64,000 bases of DNA from Streptomyces sp. NBC_00258 (GCF_036182465.1 NZ_CP108081.1:7688001-7752000); one strand, 5' to 3'. Positions 52,746 to 61,927 are shown, numbered from the stretch's first letter. A program made the numbers and translations. The notes: generated by a model not told the origin, from the letters alone.

Positions 52746-55382
52746 ATGGATCTTCGACTGCCCGCACTGCGGCGGCCTCGACGGTGGATCGCCGCCGGGG
52801 CCGCCGTCGTGGTGCTCGCCGGCGCCGGCACGTGGAGCGCCGTCGCCTCCGACGGGGCGCCCGCGGTACACCGCTCAGACCAGTTCATCAGTACGGGCGA
52901 CGGGGTGAGAATCAACACGTCGTACTTCACCGGCGACGCCTCCGGACGCCGGCCCGCCGTCCTGCTCGCGCACGGCTTCGGCGGCAGCAAGAAGGACGTA
53001 CGCACCCAGGCGGAGGACCTCGCACGCGATGGCTACGCGGTCCTGACGTGGTCGGCCCGCGGCTTCGGCGGATCCACGGGGAAGATCGGGCTGAACGACC
53101 CCAAGGGCGAGGTCGCCGACGCCTCCAAGCTGATCGACTGGCTGGCCGAGCGGCCCGAGGTCCAGCTCGACAAGACCGGCGACCCCCGCGTGGGCATGGC
53201 GGGCGCTTCCTACGGCGGCGCGGTCTCCCTGCTCACCGCCGGGACCGACGACCGCGTGGACGCCATCGCCCCGGCGATCACGTACTGGAACCTCGCGGAC
53301 GCGCTGTTCCCGAACGGCGTCTTCAAGAAGCTGTGGGCGGGCATCTTCATCAACACCGGCGGCGGCTGCGACAGGTTCGAGAAGCAGCTGTGCGAGATGT
53401 ACGACCGGGTCGCGGAGTCCGGCACACCGGACGCGGCGGCGACGAAGCTCCTTCAGGAGCGCAGCCCCGCCGCCGTCGGTGACCGCATCAAGGTCCCCAC
53501 GCTCCTCACGCAGGGCCAGACCGACTCGCTCTTCCCGCTCGACCAGGCCGACACCGCGGCCAAGGCGATCCGAGCCAACGGCGCCCCCGTGGACGTCGAC
53601 TGGATCGCGGGCGGGCACGACGGCGGCGACATGGAGGCGAGCCGTGTCCAGGCCCGTACCCAGACGTGGTTCGACCGCTACCTGAAGGACGAGAAGGGCG
53701 TCGACACCGGCCCCGCCTTCCGCGTCACCCGGACCCTCGGCCTGGGCTCCGGCGACGGAGAGCCGCGGCTGGGCAGTGCGACCGAGGAGACCTACCCCGG
53801 CCTGACGAGCGGGGGGCGCTCGATCGCCCTGACCGGCCGCGAGCAGCGTTTCGACAACCCGGCGGGCTCCAGTCCGCCCGCCATCTCGGCCCTGCCCGGC
53901 CTCGGCGGCGGTGGCCTGTCCCAGCTGTCCTCGCTCGGGGTCGGGGTGTCCCTCGACTTCCCCGGCCAGTTCGCCTCGTTCGAGTCGGCGCCCCTGCGGG
54001 AGGATCTGCAGATCACCGGCTCGCCGACGGTGACGGTCCACGTCAAGTCGACCAGCGAGGACGCGGTGCTCTTCGCGAAGGTGTACGACGTCGGTCCGGG
54101 CGGCGCCCAGCCGGTGCTGCCCTCGCAGCTGGTCGAGCCCGTCCGCGTGGAGGGCGCCAAGGCCGGCAAGGACGTACGGATCACCCTGCCGGCGATCGAC
54201 CACGAGGTGGACGACGGCCACCGGCTGCGCCTGGTCCTCGCCTCGACGGACCTCGGCTACGCCTCACCGACGGCCCCGGCGACGTACACCGTCTCCCAGA
54301 AGAGCGGCCTGACCGTGCCCACGCCGCTCGGCGGGGACACCGCCGCGGCGGCGCTGCCCGCCTGGGTGTGGTGGCTGCCGCTCGCCGGTGCCGGGCTCGC
54401 GCTGGCCCTGCTGCTCAGCGGACGGCGCCGCACCGCGACGCCCGCACCGGACCCCGCACAGGCCGAAGTCCCGCTCCAGATCACCGACCTGAGCAAGCGA
54501 TACGCCAAGTCGGCGGACCGCTACGCCGTGCGGGACCTCACCTTCCGCGTGGAGAAGGGCCAGGTCCTGGGCCTGCTGGGGCCGAACGGCGCCGGCAAGA
54601 CCACGACGCTGCGCATGCTGATGGGTCTGATCAAGCCGGACGCCGGAGAGATCCGCGTCTTCGGCCATGTGATCCGGCCGGGCGCACCGGTGCTGTCACG
54701 CGTCGGGGCCTTCGTCGAGGGAGCGGGTTTCCTGCCGCACCTCTCCGGCCAGGAGAACCTCGAACTGTACTGGCGGGCGACGGGCCGCCCGCCCGAGGAC
54801 GCGCATCTGGAAGAGGCGCTGAAGATCGCGGGGCTCGGCGGCGCGCTGTCCCGCGCGGTACGGACCTACTCCCAGGGCATGCGCCAGCGCCTCGCCATCG
54901 CCCAGGCCATGCTCGGCCTGCCGGACCTGCTCATCCTCGACGAACCGACCAACGGCCTCGACCCGCCGCAGATCCGCGAGATGCGCGACGTCATGATCCG
55001 CTACGCGGCTGCCGGCCGTACGGTGATCGTCTCCAGCCACCTCCTCGCCGAGGTCGAGCAGACCTGCACCCACCTCGTGGTCATGGACCACGGGAAGCTG
55101 GTCCAGGCGGGCCCGGTGGCGGAGATCATCGGCTCGGGCGACACGCTGCTGGTGGGCACGGCCACGCCGACGGACGAGCCCGTCGTCGAGAAGGTCGCCG
55201 CGCTGCCGGGCGTGGTCTCGGCCGTCCGCACCGACGACGGACTCCTGGTCCGGCTCGACGAGGACGGAAGCGCACGGCGCCTGGTCGCCGAGCTCGTACG
55301 GATGGACGTACCCGTGGAGTCCGTGGGCCCCCACCGCCGTCTCGAAGACGCCTTCCTCACCCTGATCGGAGAGTCCGCATGA
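52746..55382 (+). CDS. membrane-anchored alpha/beta hydrolase (S15/CocE type) fused to an ABC ATPase
   Basis: 878 residues. Helix 1 (15-33) anchors an external hydrolase: oxyanion AHGFGG (75-80), nucleophile Ser155 in GASYGG, Asp260 in QGQTDSLF, His291 in AGGHDGG. A beta-rich S15 C-terminal domain follows to about 520. Helix 2 (540-558) returns the chain to the cytoplasm, where a DrrA-type ATPase follows: Walker A GPNGAGKTT (612-620), signature YSQGMRQR (708-715), Walker B LLILDEP (728-734), H-loop SSHLLAEVE. One polypeptide thus joins an extracytoplasmic acyl/peptidyl hydrolase to a transport motor. The ABC-2 permease gene overlaps by four bases. Confidence 0.93.
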   Translation: MDLRLPALRRPRRWIAAGAAVVVLAGAGTWSAVASDGAPAVHRSDQFISTGDGVRINTSYFTGDASGRRPAVLLAHGFGGSKKDVRTQAEDLARDGYAVLTWSARGFGGSTGKIGLNDPKGEVADASKLIDWLAERPEVQLDKTGDPRVGMAGASYGGAVSLLTAGTDDRVDAIAPAITYWNLADALFPNGVFKKLWAGIFINTGGGCDRFEKQLCEMYDRVAESGTPDAAATKLLQERSPAAVGDRIKVPTLLTQGQTDSLFPLDQADTAAKAIRANGAPVDVDWIAGGHDGGDMEASRVQARTQTWFDRYLKDEKGVDTGPAFRVTRTLGLGSGDGEPRLGSATEETYPGLTSGGRSIALTGREQRFDNPAGSSPPAISALPGLGGGGLSQLSSLGVGVSLDFPGQFASFESAPLREDLQITGSPTVTVHVKSTSEDAVLFAKVYDVGPGGAQPVLPSQLVEPVRVEGAKAGKDVRITLPAIDHEVDDGHRLRLVLASTDLGYASPTAPATYTVSQKSGLTVPTPLGGDTAAAALPAWVWWLPLAGAGLALALLLSGRRRTATPAPDPAQAEVPLQITDLSKRYAKSADRYAVRDLTFRVEKGQVLGLLGPNGAGKTTTLRMLMGLIKPDAGEIRVFGHVIRPGAPVLSRVGAFVEGAGFLPHLSGQENLELYWRATGRPPEDAHLEEALKIAGLGGALSRAVRTYSQGMRQRLAIAQAMLGLPDLLILDEPTNGLDPPQIREMRDVMIRYAAAGRTVIVSSHLLAEVEQTCTHLVVMDHGKLVQAGPVAEIIGSGDTLLVGTATPTDEPVVEKVAALPGVVSAVRTDDGLLVRLDEDGSARRLVAELVRMDVPVESVGPHRRLEDAFLTLIGESA

Positions 55383-56305
55383 GCACGCTGGCCGACCGCG
55401 CGGAGGAGCGCGAGGAACGCGCCGAGGAGCGTGCCGGGGCCGGCTCCGCCCGGCCTGTCGAGGTCGCCGACGGCTACCGCGCGGGCCGCACGCTGCCCCT
55501 GAGGGTCGAACTGGTCCGGCAGCTGAAGCGGCGCCGCACGATGGTCATGGGCGGGCTGCTGTTCGCCCTGCCCTTCATCCTGCTGATCGCCTTCCAGGTC
55601 GGCGACCCGGGCGGCGGCGGCAACGCCGCCCAGCGGGTCAACCTGATGGACACCGCGACCGCGTCCGGGGCGAACTTCGCCGCCGTGAACCTCTTCGCCT
55701 CCGCGGGCTTCCTGCTCGTCATCCCGGTGGCGCTGTTCTTCGGGGACACGGTCGCCTCGGAGGCGAGCTGGTCGTCGCTGCGCTATCTGCTCGCGGCGCC
55801 GGTGCCCCGGGCCCGTCTGCTGTGGTCCAAGCTGGCCGTCGCCTTCGGACTCAGCCTGGCCGCGCTGGTGCTGCTGCCGCTCGTCGCGCTCGCCGTCGGT
55901 ACGGCGGCCTACGGCTGGGGGCCACTTCAGCTGCCCGTCGGTGGCACGCTGCCCGTCGGGACCGCCGCCCTGCGCCTGCTGATCGTCGTCGCGTACATCC
56001 TCGTGTCCCAACTGATCACCGCGGCCCTGGCGTTCTGGCTTTCGACCAGGACGGACGCCCCGCTGGGAGCGGTCGGCGGAGCGGTGGGGCTGACGATCAT
56101 CGGCAACGTCCTCGACGAGGTGACGGCGCTCGGCGACTGGCGCCACTTCGTGCCCGCGCACTGGCAGTACGCCTGGCTCGACGCCGTCCAGCCGCAGCTC
56201 GACTGGAGCGACATGATCCAGGGCACGTCTCTGTCCCTCACCTACGCGATGGTGCTGTTCGCCCTGGCCTTCCGCGGGTTCGCCCGCAAGGACGTCGTGT
56301 CGTAG
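55379..56305 (+). CDS. ABC-2 type permease, partner of the hydrolase-ATPase fusion
   Basis: 308 residues, ATG overlapping the previous TGA by four bases. A charged cytoplasmic leader (LADRAEEREERAEERAGAG) is followed by six membrane helices (MVMGGLLFALPFILLIAFQV, AGFLLVIPVALFFGD, LLWSKLAVAFGLSLAALVLLPLVALAVG, LRLLIVVAYILVSQLITAALAFWL, GAVGGAVGLTIIGNVLDEV and MVLFALAFRGFARKDV). The DTVASEASWSSLRYLLAAPVPRARLLWSK segment is the conserved coupling region of NatB/DrrB-like permeases. Together with the fusion protein it forms a complete exporter; substrate unknown. Confidence 0.9.
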   Translation: MSTLADRAEEREERAEERAGAGSARPVEVADGYRAGRTLPLRVELVRQLKRRRTMVMGGLLFALPFILLIAFQVGDPGGGGNAAQRVNLMDTATASGANFAAVNLFASAGFLLVIPVALFFGDTVASEASWSSLRYLLAAPVPRARLLWSKLAVAFGLSLAALVLLPLVALAVGTAAYGWGPLQLPVGGTLPVGTAALRLLIVVAYILVSQLITAALAFWLSTRTDAPLGAVGGAVGLTIIGNVLDEVTALGDWRHFVPAHWQYAWLDAVQPQLDWSDMIQGTSLSLTYAMVLFALAFRGFARKDVVS

Positions 56306-56369
56306 CCGGCGCGTGGCTGCCGCGCAGTTGCCGCCCAGTAGTCGCTGCCTCGTAGCGCCGCTGTTGGGG

Positions 56370-56399
56370 CCCTCCGGACACCCCCAGGTCTCCGGAGGG
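56370..56399 (+). terminator. hairpin after the ABC permease
   Basis: CCCTCCGGA, 12-base loop, TCCGGAGGG: nine perfect pairs, 65 bases after the permease stop. The following vWA gene is therefore probably a separate transcript. Confidence 0.6.
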
Positions 56400-56535
56400 T
56401 CTCCCACCGGTCTCAACTGCCGCCCACCGTGGCCGCATTGAGATTCATCCGCAACACCCTGGCCCGCTCCTTCCGGCCTCCTCCGACGTCACAGTCACAG
56501 ACGTCGACTCAAAGAGGTCATCCGAGGGGGCACGC

Positions 56536-58251
56536 ATGAGGCGCATTGGACGGCATCAGGCACGGTGGGACGAGCCGGGCGGGCAGGGCGGGCAGGGCAG
56601 CGAAGGCCGTCAGGAACGGTGGGTCCGGCCGGGGCGGCGCCGCCGCCTGCGCGCCGCGCTCGTCGCCGGGAGCGTGGCCGCGGGACTTCTGCTCACGGCC
56701 TGCAGCGGCGGCAGCGGCGAGAGTTCGTACGACGGGGGCGGCAGCAGGGCCAAGGACGACAACGGCTTCCCGGCCCCCGGCCCCGTCCAGCCGACCGGCC
56801 CCTCGGGTACCGACGACGGCACCGCCGAGGGCGACCGGAAGGGCGAACTCCGAGAGAGCGCGCCGCCCGCCGACTACCTCTCCACCTTCGCCCTGGACGT
56901 CGACACCGCCTCGTACGGCTACGCGCGCCGCACCCTTGAGGAAGGCCGCAGGCCCGACCCGTCGACCATCCGCCCCGAGGAGTTCATCAACAGCTTCGGC
57001 CAGAACTACGAGCGCCCGGACGGCAACGGCTTCACTGTCACGGTGGACGGCGCCCGCACGGCCGCCCCGGACGGTTCACGCGGGGAGGAGGACGCCAACT
57101 CCGACACGTTCGGTCAGGAGAACCGGGACTGGCGCTTCCTCAGGGTCGGGCTCGCCACCCGCGAGGCCGAGGACGCCGGTGAACGCCCGCCCGCCGCCCT
57201 CACCTTCGTCATCGACGTCTCCGGCTCCATGGCCGAACCGGGGCGGCTCGACCTGGTCAAGGAGTCCCTGGGCGTGATGACGGAACGGCTGCGCGACGAC
57301 GACGCGGTCGCACTCGTCTCCTTCAGCGACGAGGCCAGGACCGTGCTCCCGATGACCCGCCTGGGCGACCACCGCGGCCGGGTCCACGACGCGATCGACA
57401 CGCTTGAGCCCACGGATTCGACCAACCTCGGCGCGGGCGTCACCACCGGGTACCGCACCGCCGTGGACGGCCTGCGCGAGGGCGCCACCAACCGGGTCGT
57501 GCTGCTCTCCGACGCCCTCGCCAACACCGGCGAGACCGACGCCGACGCGATCCTCGACCGCGTCGCCGACGCCCGCCGCGCGCACGGCATCACGCTCTTC
57601 GGCGTCGGCGTGGGCAGCGACTACGGCGACGCCCTGATGGAACGCCTCGCCGACAAGGGCGACGGCCACACCACGTACGTGTCCAATGCCGAGGACGCCC
57701 GTACGGTCTTCGTCGACCAGCTCCCGCGGAACATCGACCTCACCGCCCGTGACGCCAAGGCGCAGGTCTCCTTCGACCCCGAGACCGTCGACCGGTTCCG
57801 GCTGATCGGTTACGACAACCGCCAGGTCGCCGACGAGGACTTCCGCGACGACCGTGTGGACGGCGGCGAGATCGGTCCCGGCCATACGGTCACGGCCCTG
57901 TACGCCGTGCGAGTCAAGCCGGGCGCGTCGGGTCACGTCGCCACGGCGACCGTGCGGTGGCTCGACCCGAAGTCCCGTGTCCCGCACGAGGAGACGGGCC
58001 AGATCGAGACCGACTCGCTCGACCGGAACCTGTGGGCTGCGGAGACTGGGCGCAGTGGCCTCCAAGTCACCGCGATAGCGGCGTACTTCGCGGACTCGCT
58101 CCGCTCGGGTGGCGACCGCGTGGACGCCCTGCCGGTGCCGCCTTCATTGAGTGAACTCGCCGAACGTGCTGACGAGTTGGCCTCCACCACGGAGAGCAAG
58201 CCGATACGGCAGCTTGCCGAGACGATCGACCGGGCTACTGATCTGGGGTAG
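56536..58251 (+). CDS. von Willebrand factor A domain lipoprotein (YfbK-like)
   Basis: 571 residues; GAGGGGGC precedes ATG 56536. A long basic leader ends in the lipobox GLLLTAC (Cys near residue 56). After a Gly/Ser linker comes the VWF-type N-terminal domain (DYLSTFALDVDTASYGYARRTLEEG, RPEEFINSFGQNY). The vWA fold follows, with a perfect MIDAS: DVSGS, the Thr in TNLGAGV and the Asp in LLSDALANTG. The C-terminal DUF3520 domain (AKAQVSFDPETVDRFRLIGYDNR, GPGHTVTALYAVRV) completes the YfbK architecture. It probably binds a metal-dependent protein ligand at the cell surface. Confidence 0.9.
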   Translation: MRRIGRHQARWDEPGGQGGQGSEGRQERWVRPGRRRRLRAALVAGSVAAGLLLTACSGGSGESSYDGGGSRAKDDNGFPAPGPVQPTGPSGTDDGTAEGDRKGELRESAPPADYLSTFALDVDTASYGYARRTLEEGRRPDPSTIRPEEFINSFGQNYERPDGNGFTVTVDGARTAAPDGSRGEEDANSDTFGQENRDWRFLRVGLATREAEDAGERPPAALTFVIDVSGSMAEPGRLDLVKESLGVMTERLRDDDAVALVSFSDEARTVLPMTRLGDHRGRVHDAIDTLEPTDSTNLGAGVTTGYRTAVDGLREGATNRVVLLSDALANTGETDADAILDRVADARRAHGITLFGVGVGSDYGDALMERLADKGDGHTTYVSNAEDARTVFVDQLPRNIDLTARDAKAQVSFDPETVDRFRLIGYDNRQVADEDFRDDRVDGGEIGPGHTVTALYAVRVKPGASGHVATATVRWLDPKSRVPHEETGQIETDSLDRNLWAAETGRSGLQVTAIAAYFADSLRSGGDRVDALPVPPSLSELAERADELASTTESKPIRQLAETIDRATDLG

Positions 58252-58281
58252 TTCGCGGGTGCGGGTTGGGTGGGGCTGGTC

Positions 58282-58494
58282 GCGCCGTTCCTCGCGCCCC
58301 TGAAAGACGCGCCTGCCGTCTGTCGTCGGGTCGGGGCCGCGACGGGGCATCCGATCGCAGCTGTGTCATCCCGGGCCATCAACTCACCCTCGGGAGGTCG
58401 TGCTGCGATCGGAAACCCCGACACGACCCCTTGCGCCGGGGGGCGACTGCCGCCCGGTGGGGCCGCGCCCCGCCAGGGGCGCGGGGAACTGCGC
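58282..58494 (+). repeat. 213-bp inverted-repeat element, copy D
   Basis: Terminal repeats 58282-58301 (GCGCCGTTCCTCGCGCCCCT) and 58475-58494. Core 58333-58430 with the 11-bp stem 58351-58361/58402-58412 and a 40-base loop whose central 20 bases differ from copies A and B. It lies between the convergent vWA and glycosyltransferase genes; the gap 58252-58747 has no gene. Confidence 0.85.
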
Positions 58495-58505
58495 AGTCTT
58501 TCGGC

Positions 58506-58740
58506 TTTTAGGGGCGCGGGGAACTGCGCGCTCAGCCCCCACCGGGCCGCACGGTTCGATGTGACCTCAATCCCCCGCCCACCCAGGGGCGCGGGGAACG
58601 GCGCAGTCTTTTAGGGGCGCGAGGAACTGCGCGCTCAGCCCCCACCGGGCCGCACGGTTCGATGTGACCTCAATCCCCCGCCCACCTAGGGGCGCGGGGA
58701 ACGGCGCAGTCTTTTAGGGGCGCGGGAACTGCGCGACCAG
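58506..58740. repeat. 103-bp tandem repeat built from terminal-repeat units
   Basis: A 103-base unit starting TTTTAGGGGCGCG occurs at 58506-58608 and again at 58609-58711, followed by a partial third copy. Each unit carries two terminal-repeat-like sequences (GGGGAACTGCGC and GGGGAACGGCGC) separated by CCGCACGGTTCGATGTGACC and CTCAATCCCCCGCCCACC. Copies differ at only a few bases, so the duplication looks recent. Confidence 0.85.
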
Positions 58741-58747
58741 CCCCCAC

Positions 58748-60496
58748 TCAGCCGCACAGTTTCTTCTCCGCGCGCACGGGGTCGTTCGGGAAGCGGAATG
58801 TCGTCCGCTCCCAGGCCCCGGTCGCGTTGCGGAGAAAGCGACCCGGGGTCAGCGCCCCCCGAGTCGCCGAGTTCAACTCGGCAAGCGCACCGCAGCGCAG
58901 GGCGCGCCGGGCAGCGGCCACCTGGGCAGGGTCGGTCCGGGCGGGCAGAGCCCCGGGCACGCCCCGGTCCGCCGCGAGCCACGCGGCCGGCAGCCGCTTG
59001 TCGTGCCCGACCCGCCCGCCCCCGACCCGCTCGGAATGCGCGGCAAGCGGATAGGCCAGCCCGATCGGATCGAGCGCGGCCCCGTCCAGGGGCACGAGCG
59101 ACCCGTTGAGCCCCAGCACCACATAACTGGCCGTCATGGAAGGCGCACCCGCACCCACCGGCGCGGCAACCCGCCCCTCCTTGCCGAACAGCAGCGCCGG
59201 CGCCCCGGAGTACCGTGCCGCCCACACCTTCCGTGCGTACTCCAAGTGATGCGGTGCCCCCACGAAGGTGTGCCGCACCGGATGCGGATCGGCGTTGTGG
59301 CGGACGTACACCCCGCGCTCGTCCGCGATCCCCGCCGCACCGATCTGGCCGCCGTACGGAATCCGCAGCCACCCCGCGCACACCACCGCCCACAGGCCGA
59401 CCCCGACCGCCGCCAGCACGCCCACCCGCGTCACCGGCACCACGAAGACGGGCAGCAGCATCAGCAGCAGCCCCGGCAGCAGCATCCGCCCGTGCATGAA
59501 GTCACCGCCGACCTTGATGACGTACAGCCAGCACAGCAGCCCGGCGACGACGGGCGCGAGCACGGGGACGAGCCGGGCGACCCCGCGTTCGGCGAGCCCG
59601 CCGCGCGCGGGCAGCACCGCGGCCACCACGAACAGCGCGGGCACCCACAGCAGATAGGGATGCGCGAAGTCCCCGAGATACCCGAGGCCCCGCCACCACA
59701 GACTCTGCGAGGCCTCCTTCGTCACGGCGGGCAGCGGCACCAGATGCCCGTAGTACCCGGCCCGGAACACCTCGTACGCGGCAGGCAGCGCGCCCGCCGC
59801 CCCCGCGCCCGCGAGAGTGCCCCGCCACGACGGCCGCACGAGCAGCCACTGCGCGCCGAGGAAGACGACCGACACGAGCCCCAGGTCGGGCCGTACGAGC
59901 GGCCCGAGCCCGATGACCGCCGAGGTCAGGAGGGCGGAGGGCCGCTTGATCAGCGCCAGCCACGCCCCCGCGATCCAGCACGTCGCGAGCCCCGTCTCAA
60001 GACCCGAGGTGGCGAAGTCCCATACGGGCGGCAGCCCGAGCAGCACCAGCGACCCCAGCGGCACGGCCGCCCGCCCGCCATACGTCCGCAGCGCCCCGAG
60101 CCCCGCGAGCGCGAACCCGGCCGCTGTCAGCAGCAGCCCCCCGAGCACCGCCGCCGACACCGGATCCACCCCCGCCGTCCCGGCCGCCACAAGCAGCCAC
60201 TGCCACAGGGTCCCGGTGGACGACTCGACCCGCTCACCCGCGTTGAACACGGGCCCGTTGCCTGCAAGCACCTGCCGCACGGTCCGTACGTAGATGTAGG
60301 CGTCGTCGGACATCCACCGCCGTTGGAATCCGGCGTACGCCACCACGAGCGCGGGCCCGAGCCACATCGCCATCCGGGCCCGGTCCGCCCACACCGCCCG
60401 CTGCCCCGGTCCGGGCAGCAGCGACACGGAGGAGGGAGAGGGGGGAGAGGAGGGCGGACGGGGCCTCGGGTACGTGGGGGAGTGCGTCGACGTCAT
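58748..60496 (-). CDS. polytopic AftB-like arabinofuranosyltransferase-type glycosyltransferase
   Basis: 582 residues from ATG 60496 (MTSTHSP...); an ATG at 60520 is in frame. Proline/serine-rich leader, then about nine to ten membrane helices. The first outer loop FQRRWMSDDAYIYVRTVRQVLAGNGPVFNAGERVESSTGTLW is the DDAYI...GERVE signature of GT-C enzymes such as mycobacterial AftB and the ZomB group. The C-terminal about 200 residues form an external domain ending FPNDPVRAEKKLCG, as in AftB. It should add a sugar from a polyprenyl donor to a surface glycan; no mycobacterial arabinogalactan is expected here, so the acceptor is unknown. Confidence 0.82.
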   Translation of the reverse strand: MTSTHSPTYPRPRPPSSPPSPSSVSLLPGPGQRAVWADRARMAMWLGPALVVAYAGFQRRWMSDDAYIYVRTVRQVLAGNGPVFNAGERVESSTGTLWQWLLVAAGTAGVDPVSAAVLGGLLLTAAGFALAGLGALRTYGGRAAVPLGSLVLLGLPPVWDFATSGLETGLATCWIAGAWLALIKRPSALLTSAVIGLGPLVRPDLGLVSVVFLGAQWLLVRPSWRGTLAGAGAAGALPAAYEVFRAGYYGHLVPLPAVTKEASQSLWWRGLGYLGDFAHPYLLWVPALFVVAAVLPARGGLAERGVARLVPVLAPVVAGLLCWLYVIKVGGDFMHGRMLLPGLLLMLLPVFVVPVTRVGVLAAVGVGLWAVVCAGWLRIPYGGQIGAAGIADERGVYVRHNADPHPVRHTFVGAPHHLEYARKVWAARYSGAPALLFGKEGRVAAPVGAGAPSMTASYVVLGLNGSLVPLDGAALDPIGLAYPLAAHSERVGGGRVGHDKRLPAAWLAADRGVPGALPARTDPAQVAAARRALRCGALAELNSATRGALTPGRFLRNATGAWERTTFRFPNDPVRAEKKLCG

Positions 60497-60581
60497 GTCC
60501 CGTTCATCGGCCCACGTCAAGCCGAGCTTGACGCCCGAGGTGGGCCGAACGGGGGACGAACCAGCCGGAACTGACGTCGAA

Positions 60582-61211
60582 TCAGGCTGAACCGCAGACC
60601 GACGGCAGCGACCGCCCGAGGCCCTTCAGATGGAGTACGTCCAGTCGGTGTTCGTACGCGGACAGCGCGGCCGCGGCGTACAGACGCGGGCCGCAGGAGG
60701 CGTCGGCGCGTACCGGGACCGTCTCCCGGAGTGCGGCCAGGAGCCGGGTGGTGATCAGGTCGAGTGCTGGGCGGACCTCCTTGGCCAGGTCGGGGCGCTC
60801 GGTGGGCCGCTCGTCGGGGTGGGCGTCCCAACGCGCGTACAGGCCGCGCTGGACCAGCTTGTTCGCCTCGATCTGGTCGCGGAGGACGGCGGTCACGGAG
60901 TCGGGGTCGAGCCCGAGTCCGGCCGCCCGCGCGGCGACGTCGTCCAGGATCTGCCGCTCACGCACCGGGTCGTCGATGGGCATCTCGGTGCCGTACTTGG
61001 CCGCCGCCACCTTGTCGGCCAACAGCAGCCGCTCGGCGAACAACTCGGTGAGGGCGCCGAGACCGGAGGAGGGGGCGGCGGTGGCGGTGGCGGATTCGGG
61101 GACGGGTGTGGCGGCCGGAGCATGGGCAGCGGCGGACGCCGTGCCGGAGACGGCCGCGGCGGTGACCACGGCGGCGGTGACGAAGACGGACCGAAGGCGG
61201 TGGGGGCGCAC
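60582..61211 (-). CDS. secreted chorismate mutase (AroQ-gamma type)
   Basis: 209 residues from GTG 61211, GAAGGGAA upstream. Signal peptide ending VSGTASAAA. The mature all-helical domain matches the secreted *MtCM type: ERLLLADKVAAAKYGTEMPIDDPVRERQIL with catalytic Arg and Lys, DPDSVTAVLRDQIEANKLVQR, and two C-terminal cysteines (ASCGPRL, PSVCGSA) that form a disulfide in the mycobacterial enzyme. Converts chorismate to prephenate outside the cytoplasm, where chorismate is not normally found; biological role unknown. It may share a transcript with the AftB-like gene 86 bases downstream. Confidence 0.88.
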   Translation of the reverse strand: MRPHRLRSVFVTAAVVTAAAVSGTASAAAHAPAATPVPESATATAAPSSGLGALTELFAERLLLADKVAAAKYGTEMPIDDPVRERQILDDVAARAAGLGLDPDSVTAVLRDQIEANKLVQRGLYARWDAHPDERPTERPDLAKEVRPALDLITTRLLAALRETVPVRADASCGPRLYAAAALSAYEHRLDVLHLKGLGRSLPSVCGSA

Positions 61212-61232
61212 GGGGTTCCCTTCGAAAGGAGG

Positions 61233-61817
61233 TCAGTTGGCGCCGGACCGTCGCCCCGCGCCGTGCAGCAACGTATCGACGACGAGCGTGGCCAGCGCAT
61301 CCGGGTCCTGTTGGATCTGGGGCCCGTGCAGGGCCTCCCCGATGAGGGCGTAGTAGACGCGCCGCGTCCACTCCAGGTCCACCGACGCGTCGAGCAGGCC
61401 CTCGTCCCGCGCACGCCCGAGGAGTTCGAGGCAGCGGGCGCCGACCTGCTCCCAGCCGGCCGCCGCGGTGCTGCCCTCGTCGTCCGGGCGGCTCAGCGCA
61501 TAGCTCCAAGCCCCCTTGATCCGCAGGACGTTGGCCGTGATGCGGTGCAGGGAGACCAGTGGCGGCGCGGTGTCGGGGCGGCCGTCCTCGACGGCCTCCG
61601 CGAGCTGACGTACGGCCGACTCGGCGAGCGCCTCGATCAGTGCCTTCCGGCTGGCGAACCGTCGGTGCACCGTCGTCCGCGCCACCCCCGCCGCCTCCGC
61701 GATCTGCTCCATGGACGCGCCGGGGTCGGCGGCGAGCACCTGCTCGGCCGCCTCCAGGATCACGCGCACACTGCGCTCTGCGTCGGCACGCAGCCGCCGG
61801 ACGGCGGGTTCGGCCAT
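61233..61817 (-). CDS. TetR-family regulator
   Basis: 194 residues from ATG 61817 with AGGAGGTC upstream. N-terminal HTH: RVILEAAEQVLAADPGASMEQIAEAAGVARTTVHRRFASRKALIEAL. The C-terminal helical ligand domain is not diagnostic. Divergent from a short-chain dehydrogenase; the perfect ATCGTTTG-GT-CAAACGAT palindrome 24 bases before its start is the probable operator for autoregulation and control of the SDR gene. Confidence 0.92.
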   Translation of the reverse strand: MAEPAVRRLRADAERSVRVILEAAEQVLAADPGASMEQIAEAAGVARTTVHRRFASRKALIEALAESAVRQLAEAVEDGRPDTAPPLVSLHRITANVLRIKGAWSYALSRPDDEGSTAAAGWEQVGARCLELLGRARDEGLLDASVDLEWTRRVYYALIGEALHGPQIQQDPDALATLVVDTLLHGAGRRSGAN

Positions 61818-61840
61818 GGGGACCTCCTGAGGGGACACGG

Positions 61841-61858
61841 ATCGTTTGGTCAAACGAT
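61841..61858. promoter_or_regulatory. TetR operator
   Basis: ATCGTTTGGTCAAACGAT is a perfect 8-2-8 inverted repeat between the divergent TetR and SDR genes. Confidence 0.8.
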
Positions 61859-61899
61859 ACGTGCTGGTGGCGGGTTCTCTTTTATCTGCGACATTGCTG

Positions 61900-61927
61900 T
61901 TGCGGTTCTTTGTAAATCGGCTACTCT
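61900..61927 (+). promoter_or_regulatory. candidate SDR promoter
   Basis: TTGCGG, 16 bases, TACTCT, with predicted start near 61934. The spacer is AT-richer than surrounding DNA. The operator lies upstream of the -35 box. Confidence 0.4.

Noticed and set aside
58282..58740. Clustered short repeats considered as a CRISPR array
   Set aside because: Repeats are inverted as well as direct, spacing is irregular or the spacer itself is duplicated, and no cas gene is present.
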